36,617 nt of DNA, from NCBI RefSeq assembly GCF_900110185.1, contig NZ_FOCT01000021.1:1-36617 (forward strand). Reading direction: 5' to 3'. Every line of letters begins with the position of its first letter. Positions within the stretch are counted from its first letter, which is position 1. Below the pieces are notes generated by a model. The model was not told the DNA's origin and did no database searches. It worked only from the letters and a program-made list of their open reading frames with translations. Both the position numbers and the translations under genes were made by a program. Shown here piece by piece: positions 32,310 through 36,617 of this stretch. Origin of the DNA: Nitrosospira multiformis. Lineage in GTDB: Bacteria > Pseudomonadota > Gammaproteobacteria > Burkholderiales > Nitrosomonadaceae.

Positions 32310-33479
32310 TCAACTTAATGCCTGCTGCATCAAGCGGTCTTTTATCAGAGGCAATCGGTTGGTGATTTCCAGACCTAGATTGCGCAGGCGAATGAGCGTC
32401 GGGTGAGTATGGTTGAACAGCTTCTGCAAGCTATCGGTAACCAGTTCCATGGCCAGGATGTCTTCCTTGCGGGCGCGTTCATAACGGCGCAGCAACAGGT
32501 AATCCCCGCAATCCGATTGCAGTCCGCGCGAGCGGATGACAGAGGCGAGTTCCTGCGCATCGCGTAAACCGAGATTCACGCCTTGTCCCGCAAGAGGATG
32601 GATGCCATGTGCTGCGTCGCCGATGAGCGCAAGATGCGGCTGGGCCAGCTTTTTCACATGTACAAAATTCAGGGGGAAAGCGGCAGGGCGCGTAACGAGC
32701 CGCATCTCGCCCAGGACATGTTGCGAAGCCCGGACGATGCGCTCGCATAATTCCTTTTCAGGTAGCGCGAGCATCGTTTGCGCGAGTTCTTCCCTTGTAG
32801 ACCATACCATGGACACCAGCCTGCCGGGCATCGGCAGCAGCGCCAGCACGCCATCGCGCCGAAACCACTGATGGGCAACGTTATTATGGTGGCGCGTTGC
32901 ATCGAAGTTTGCCACCACGCCCATCTGCTGGTAGGAATGCCGCGACACTTCAATACCTGCCTGTTCGCGTACCCAGGAATTCACCCCGTCCGCCCCAACG
33001 ATCAACCCTGTCTGCACGACAGTTCCATCATCGAGATGCAGTTCGGCGTGAGACTCGGCGCGGAGCATCATAGAACATTGCGCGGGACAAAAAACCTTGA
33101 TTGGATTTTCCCGGCATTTGAGCCCCTTCCAGGCGGCGTGCTGGAGCTGGCGGTTCTCCACTATGAAAGCCAGTTCAGGGACACCGATATTATAGGCGCT
33201 GAAATCCAGCCGCGCTGCGTTGTCGTCGCCGAAGATTGCCATATTGTAAACAGGAGTCACACGCTCTTGGTCGAGAGCGTCCCACACGCCCAGGTTTTGC
33301 AGGAATGCAGCGCTACCCGGACTGATGGCGTAGACTCTGCTGTCCCAGCCCTCATCGGCGGGAAGCGGCGGTACGGGGCGGAATTCAACCAGCGCTATTC
33401 TCAGACCGCTATCCTTGAGGGCAAGCGCCAGGCTTGCCCCAACCAATCCGCCCCCCACGATAACGACATCGAATTTCAT
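32310..33479 (-). CDS. UbiH/UbiF/Coq6-family ubiquinone hydroxylase
   Basis: An FAD-dependent aromatic-ring hydroxylase of ubiquinone biosynthesis, 389 residues. The FAD Rossmann motif VVIVGGGLVGASLALAL is at the N terminus, GADGVNSWVRE is the second (DG) motif, and ALIGDAAHGIHPLAGQGVNL plus GLRDAQELA is the ribityl-binding motif of the family. Which ring carbon it hydroxylates (UbiH, UbiF, UbiI or the broad UbiM) cannot be told here. An ATG at 33479 opens the gene. The tail ends NRLPLIKDRLMQQALS, as common in UbiH-like proteins. Confidence 0.9.
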   Translation of the reverse strand: MKFDVVIVGGGLVGASLALALKDSGLRIALVEFRPVPPLPADEGWDSRVYAISPGSAAFLQNLGVWDALDQERVTPVYNMAIFGDDNAARLDFSAYNIGVPELAFIVENRQLQHAAWKGLKCRENPIKVFCPAQCSMMLRAESHAELHLDDGTVVQTGLIVGADGVNSWVREQAGIEVSRHSYQQMGVVANFDATRHHNNVAHQWFRRDGVLALLPMPGRLVSMVWSTREELAQTMLALPEKELCERIVRASQHVLGEMRLVTRPAAFPLNFVHVKKLAQPHLALIGDAAHGIHPLAGQGVNLGLRDAQELASVIRSRGLQSDCGDYLLLRRYERARKEDILAMELVTDSLQKLFNHTHPTLIRLRNLGLEITNRLPLIKDRLMQQALS

Positions 33480-33636
33480 GGAACCATTATACAGCCGCTT
33501 TCCGCTGCGCGGGGATGCATGGATAAGGCGATAAGTCCGTTTTTCGCCTGGGTGGATTTATGAACAACAGTTACGCTCCCCCTATTTTGATAATTGAATC
33601 AATCAATTGGATGAATTGGTAACGCCATTCCGAATC

Positions 33637-33665
33637 TTGACAGGAATGTGGTGCGAAGGCATAAT
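33637..33665 (+). promoter_or_regulatory. Near-consensus sigma-70 promoter of the tRNA gene
   Basis: A perfect TTGACA (33637-33642), a 17-base spacer and CATAAT (33660-33665, five of six consensus bases) end 24 bases before the first base of the tRNA. Confidence 0.8.
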
Positions 33666-33689
33666 GCCAGACCTTCCATATAAACACGT

Positions 33690-33765
33690 GGCGAATTAGC
33701 TCAGTGGTTAGAGCAGCGGAATCATAATCCGTTGGTCCCCAGTTCGAATCTGGGATTCGCTACCA
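33690..33765 (+). tRNA. tRNA with CAU anticodon, probably tRNA-Ile2
   Basis: A complete 76-base cloverleaf with encoded CCA. The acceptor stem is GGCGAAT with ATTCGCT (one G-T pair at the top), the D arm GCTC-GAGC, the anticodon stem GCGGA-TCCGT with loop ATCATAA, and the T arm CCCAG-CTGGG. The anticodon is CAU. The D loop AGTGGTTA and the variable region TTGGTC match tRNA-Ile2, whose C34 is turned into lysidine, better than elongator tRNA-Met; the identity is therefore likely but not proven. Confidence 0.92.
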
Positions 33766-33964
33766 CTCTGAATGGGTTGGTATTCTCGCCAGTCCATTTT
33801 TTGTTTGTATCTCCCCCTGCCTGTTCCATTCCGCAAGCCGAGCGGATATCTGCGAATCAATGCTTGCAGCGTCATCGGGCATGCCTGCTATATTGAATTT
33901 GTATCCTTGTTTTTTCACCGGAAACCGGACGCCATTTTTTCAACGCAGGTTCAGGAGAAGCGTC

Positions 33965-34195
33965 ATGCCATACGATACATTGAAAGATCTTCCGGACAAC
34001 GTTACCAATGTCCTGCCAAAGCATGCGCAGGAAATATACAGGGCCGCTTTCAATAACGCCTGGGATGAGTATAAGGACCCGGATGAGCGCAGGGGACATG
34101 CTTCACGCGAAGAAACGGCGCACAAGGTAGCCTGGGCGGCCGTAAAAAAGGAATATGAGAAAGATGGCGACGAATGGCGCAAGAAGAAATCATAA
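33965..34195 (+). CDS. ChaB-family small protein
   Basis: A 76-residue protein, the usual size of the family. It shows LPDNVTNVLPKHAQEIYRAA, then FNNAWDEY and HKVAWAAVKKEYEKDGDEW, the conserved helices of ChaB-like proteins. ChaB was named for its location beside the ChaA cation antiporter; its function is unclear. The ATG at 33965 follows CAGGAGAAG, which decides against the open frame starting at 33860. It follows the tRNA gene on the same strand and ends in a hairpin-bearing gap with the 610-residue gene. Confidence 0.9.
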   Translation: MPYDTLKDLPDNVTNVLPKHAQEIYRAAFNNAWDEYKDPDERRGHASREETAHKVAWAAVKKEYEKDGDEWRKKKS

Positions 34196-34203
34196 ATCTT
34201 AGG

Positions 34204-34227
34204 GCAGTGATAAATGCCAGTCACTGC
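34204..34227. terminator. Hairpin between convergent genes
   Basis: GCAGTGA (34204-34210) pairs perfectly with TCACTGC (34221-34227) over a 10-base loop, just after the ChaB-like stop and before the stop of the convergent 610-residue gene. No T run follows. Confidence 0.5.
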
Positions 34228-34240
34228 GTGACCATCTTGT

Positions 34241-36073
34241 TTACCTGAAAAATTCCCCACGCGGCCGCATGGCCATTTCTGCCGAGTCCCGACATTGTTG
34301 CCAACGCTGAAAGGAGTCGCTCTGGAGAAAACCGACCATGCTGTCTTCCGATCTGACGGCTTCGTCTTGTTGCGCTGCGATAACTTTTTCCATCAATTTT
34401 TTCGCCGCAGTCTCATAATCCCCCCAGCAGCCATGTATGATTCCGCCGTCAATATAGCCGAGTCCGGGGCTTCCTATTTTCTGGAGAAACCCGTTCTGCA
34501 TCAGGGGCAGTGCTTTAGCTGCGACGTAGCCGTTAAAATAAAGCACATCCTTTTGCAAGAGAGCTTCCGAGTACTCCATGTACACCTGTGCATATTCGGG
34601 ACATCGTTGGTAATGACAGCTCCAGAATCTTTCACGCGCTTTTCTCACCTGAGTATCCTGGAGCTGCGATTTCATGTACGCAGCAACAAGAATGGAAGCT
34701 GCTTCTCCCACCCCGCGGCCGACATCTGCCCCGATTCTGGCGGCCGCGATCATTCCCGGCGTTCCAAAATAATAGGTTATTGTGGAAGGAGCTGTTGAAT
34801 TCACTACCGGCGCTGCTCCCCGTTTTGACGACTTGGAAGCTGGTTTGGCTGATATGTAGGCCTTGAGTGCAGATGTGTCGATTCTGGCCTTTGAGGGGGG
34901 GTTGTAGGCGCGTATGCTCCCGAAATGCTGTCCAAGACGCTGGAATACGGTATCGACCGGATCGGTCGTGTAGAACGCATTCTGCCAGCTCATTCTTTCC
35001 TGTTCGTTTTCTAGCATCATTCCCAGGGTGATAGGTGCACTACGTTTTTTATCGGGAATTCTCAGCCAACGCCATGCCAGAACCAGTGCCGCTCCTCCAG
35101 CGCCTTCGTCCAATTCTTCAAGCGCCTCAGCACGTAGCCGACCTTGCGATGGAAGCCGATCATACTGCGCTAGCGCCGAGGCTGCGAGTTCGCGCAAGCG
35201 TGGAGTAAATTCCTTGATGGTTACCTTCTGAAATTGCTCGAATTTGAGACTGGAAGTGTTTGCCTCGACATCTGTCAGAAGTGTGTAAAGCTCCTGTATC
35301 AGCTGTCGGTCTCTGGTGGGAAGATTAGGTTCCCGGAGTGGCGCTTTGTCTTGGGTAATCGTGAAGACAGGAGACATTTCACCGCTGCGACGTCTTTCCA
35401 GCCAATCTTCAACGTGCCAGTCGTATTTTTCGCTTGCTTGAAAGTAATACCACACGGGTGCATCAAAAATCTCGTCTGTCCCATTGCCATTGCCTGTACC
35501 GAATAAGCCGTAAAAATTTATCGTGCGAGCTTGCGGACAGGTCCGTTTGAGTTCGGTTATGACTTCCGGTTCGGCGCCAAACATGTCGCGGTAATCCCGC
35601 CCGAAATAGTCTTCCTGCTTGCGTGTAAGCAGGGCCAAGGTTACCGTTTGACCGCACCAGTCGGTCGCAGTGGGAATCAGAATTTTCGCTTTTGCGTTCT
35701 CTACCATTACCCGGAGGGTTATATTCGGACGGAGACTCGTTTGTATTCCTACCGGTTCTGATTCGGTTTGCAGTGAGAGGGTTGAGGGAGTTGGCGTAGA
35801 GGAAGTATGCTTCGCACCGCTAGTCGGCAATTGGTGCTTCTCCCCAGCCCGACTTTGTTTTTGGATGCAGTCACGGTAGTTTTGAAGGCAATTTACCCGA
35901 TAACAATCGCCCGTTCCCCCGGGATCGGATTGACGGCAAGCCTGGAAACAATCGTTCCTGTCGCGTCTGCATTCCAGCTCATTATCCTGCGCTGTTGCGG
36001 AATATGGAGTAAGGATGGAGAGGAGCAATAAAAAGGCTACCAGATAAGGAATTCTTCTTCTTGAGATGAGCAT
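34241..36073 (-). CDS. Unrecognised secreted 610-residue protein
   Basis: I do not recognise this protein. A signal peptide (VAFLLLLSILTPYSATAQ) leads to a small Cys-rich module: Cys residues spaced 6, 3, 10, 4 and 6 apart between about 34 and 69 (CRRDRNDCFQACRQ and on), which would form disulfides in the periplasm. A Ser/Thr/Pro-rich linker follows. The middle is a globular region with TDWCGQTVTLALLTRKQ and FYGLFGTGNGNGTDE. A helical part with many charged residues follows, then GTPGMIAAARIGADVGRGVG. Near the end come FWSCHYQRCPEYAQVY and GGIIHGCWGDYETAAKKLME. The ATG at 36073 has GGAAAC about eight bases upstream. It is complete and long, so it is very likely a real gene; function and location beyond the inner membrane are unknown. 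Confidence 0.75.
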   Translation of the reverse strand: MLISRRRIPYLVAFLLLLSILTPYSATAQDNELECRRDRNDCFQACRQSDPGGTGDCYRVNCLQNYRDCIQKQSRAGEKHQLPTSGAKHTSSTPTPSTLSLQTESEPVGIQTSLRPNITLRVMVENAKAKILIPTATDWCGQTVTLALLTRKQEDYFGRDYRDMFGAEPEVITELKRTCPQARTINFYGLFGTGNGNGTDEIFDAPVWYYFQASEKYDWHVEDWLERRRSGEMSPVFTITQDKAPLREPNLPTRDRQLIQELYTLLTDVEANTSSLKFEQFQKVTIKEFTPRLRELAASALAQYDRLPSQGRLRAEALEELDEGAGGAALVLAWRWLRIPDKKRSAPITLGMMLENEQERMSWQNAFYTTDPVDTVFQRLGQHFGSIRAYNPPSKARIDTSALKAYISAKPASKSSKRGAAPVVNSTAPSTITYYFGTPGMIAAARIGADVGRGVGEAASILVAAYMKSQLQDTQVRKARERFWSCHYQRCPEYAQVYMEYSEALLQKDVLYFNGYVAAKALPLMQNGFLQKIGSPGLGYIDGGIIHGCWGDYETAAKKLMEKVIAAQQDEAVRSEDSMVGFLQSDSFQRWQQCRDSAEMAMRPRGEFFR

Positions 36074-36550
36074 CTGGTCGTTTCCAAAAATTTTGCTACA
36101 GGAAATTAGCGCGCCGAATATGAATAACAGGCTCTAGCATAATCGAAAATAGCTGAAGCACATCAATTTTTGGAATTCGTTTAAGGAGAACTTCAGGGAT
36201 TAGGGAAGGACGACGTCTCTTTCCCGTCACCAGACGTGTCTAAATAGGCCCCCCTGTACTAAGCAAGCTCCATCAGCTCGTTCAGGTGCGCGGTCACCGT
36301 AAGATTTGTTGTCTCCCCGGTAAAGTTCAAGAAGGTCGGAAAGCCAGTATGGTCACCGTCACCTGAATACCAGTTAAGGAAAAGGCTGTTGCTCTTGGTT
36401 TAAGGAAGAACTCCTCTCCAGGTTGAGGATGTCGGCAATGGATCCTCCTACGACTACCTCTGCTGGGTCAAAATGAAAGGAATTCAGTGTCCTTCATTCT
36501 CCAGTAAGTCCCATCAGTTCCTTCGGAGGCGCGAACTTTCCCATCACACC
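36074..36550 (-). other. Intergenic region with decayed coding traces
   Basis: No intact gene is visible. On the minus strand two short frames look like ends of real proteins. One (about 36260-36398) reads NWYSGDGDHTGFPTFLNFTG and ends HLNELMELA before TAG; the other, about 36498-36550, ends FAPPKELMGLTGE before TGA. The DNA of the two ends is similar (CCATCAG, CTTC/GTTC, GCGCG in the same order), as if they were two broken copies of one gene. Stops and frame changes interrupt both upstream. The promoter of the 610-residue gene must be in the left part. Confidence 0.35.
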
Positions 36551-36555
36551 GATAT

Positions 36556-36569
36556 GTGATAAAAATCAT
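36556..36569. promoter_or_regulatory. FNR/CRP-family-like site
   Basis: GTGATAAAAATCAT contains the core TGAT-N4-ATCA of FNR-type sites (consensus TTGAT-N4-ATCAA), with both outer bases off consensus. It lies 22 bases before a possible start codon at 36592, close for an activator site, so a repressing role is also possible. Confidence 0.35.
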
Positions 36570-36591
36570 GCATCATATCCTTGGAGGATGT

Positions 36592-36617
36592 ATGAGGACC
36601 GTACAAAAAACTATCAC
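36592..36617 (+). CDS. Possible gene start cut by the window edge
   Basis: An ATG preceded by GGAGG (36583-36587, four bases away) opens a frame reading MRTVQKTI up to the end of the window. The ribosome-binding site is strong and an FNR-like site lies upstream, but only eight codons are seen, so the product cannot be named. Confidence 0.4.

Noticed and set aside
33690..33765. tRNA 3' end as an integration site for a mobile island
   Set aside because: No integrase gene and no repeated tRNA end were found in the downstream 2.8 kb.
1..36617. CRISPR array or rRNA operon
   Set aside because: No regular spacer-repeat pattern and no rRNA-like sequence were seen; the only regular repeats are within the HAF gene.

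Overview
The window looks like chromosomal DNA of a betaproteobacterium. An ammonia oxidiser of the Nitrosospira/Nitrosomonas group (Nitrosomonadales) is the best guess. This is inferred from gene content: two PEP-CTERM exosortase substrates, an argS / SPOR protein / dsbA run, periplasmic DsbA and DsbC, a UbiH-type ubiquinone hydroxylase and many orphan envelope proteins. No ammonia-oxidation gene lies in the window, so the genus is not proven.

Layout. Bases 1-5800 are accessory in character: a HAF-repeat PEP-CTERM protein, a serine-recombinase tail without its catalytic domain, a eukaryote-like serine/threonine dehydratase, a small lipoprotein, and a large solitary ParB-like protein behind a hairpin-rich leader. 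Bases 5800-9700 hold a double-DUF1259 periplasmic protein and a GMC oxidoreductase fused to a DUF1080 (3-keto-glycoside hydrolase type) domain. Bases 10085-14061 form the most coherent system seen here, a probable zinc-starvation module. A histidine-containing PEP-CTERM protein, a COG0523 GTPase (ZigA type), a zinc-independent DksA2 and a DUF1826 protein run on the minus strand, away from a divergent Fur/Zur-family repressor. The intergenic region has a perfect 8-4-8 palindrome on the -10 of the PEP-CTERM promoter.

Bases 14181-17946 carry a rhomboid protease, a TIGR03790 protein and a DUF2278 protein with a lamin-tail-like domain. From 17990 on, housekeeping genes dominate: argS, a SPOR protein, dsbA, an SDR and msrA on the plus strand; slt, an NDUFA9-like protein and cca as a minus-strand operon; then succinate-semialdehyde dehydrogenase converging on NADP glutamate dehydrogenase, a 41-residue membrane protein, mltA, dsbC, ubiH, and a CAU-anticodon tRNA (probably Ile2) with a near-consensus promoter. 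The right end has a ChaB-like protein, an unrecognised 610-residue secreted protein, about 500 bases of apparently decayed sequence, and a possible gene start with an FNR-like box cut off by the window edge.

How parts fit together. In the zinc module, loss of Zn would release Zur and induce an extracellular protein, a metal-insertion GTPase and a DksA that does not need Zn. The GMC-DUF1080 fusion could oxidise a glycoside at C3 and cleave the 3-keto product. DsbA and DsbC serve disulfide formation in secreted proteins such as the Cys-rich 610-residue one. All functions are inferred from sequence motifs and family knowledge; no database search was run.
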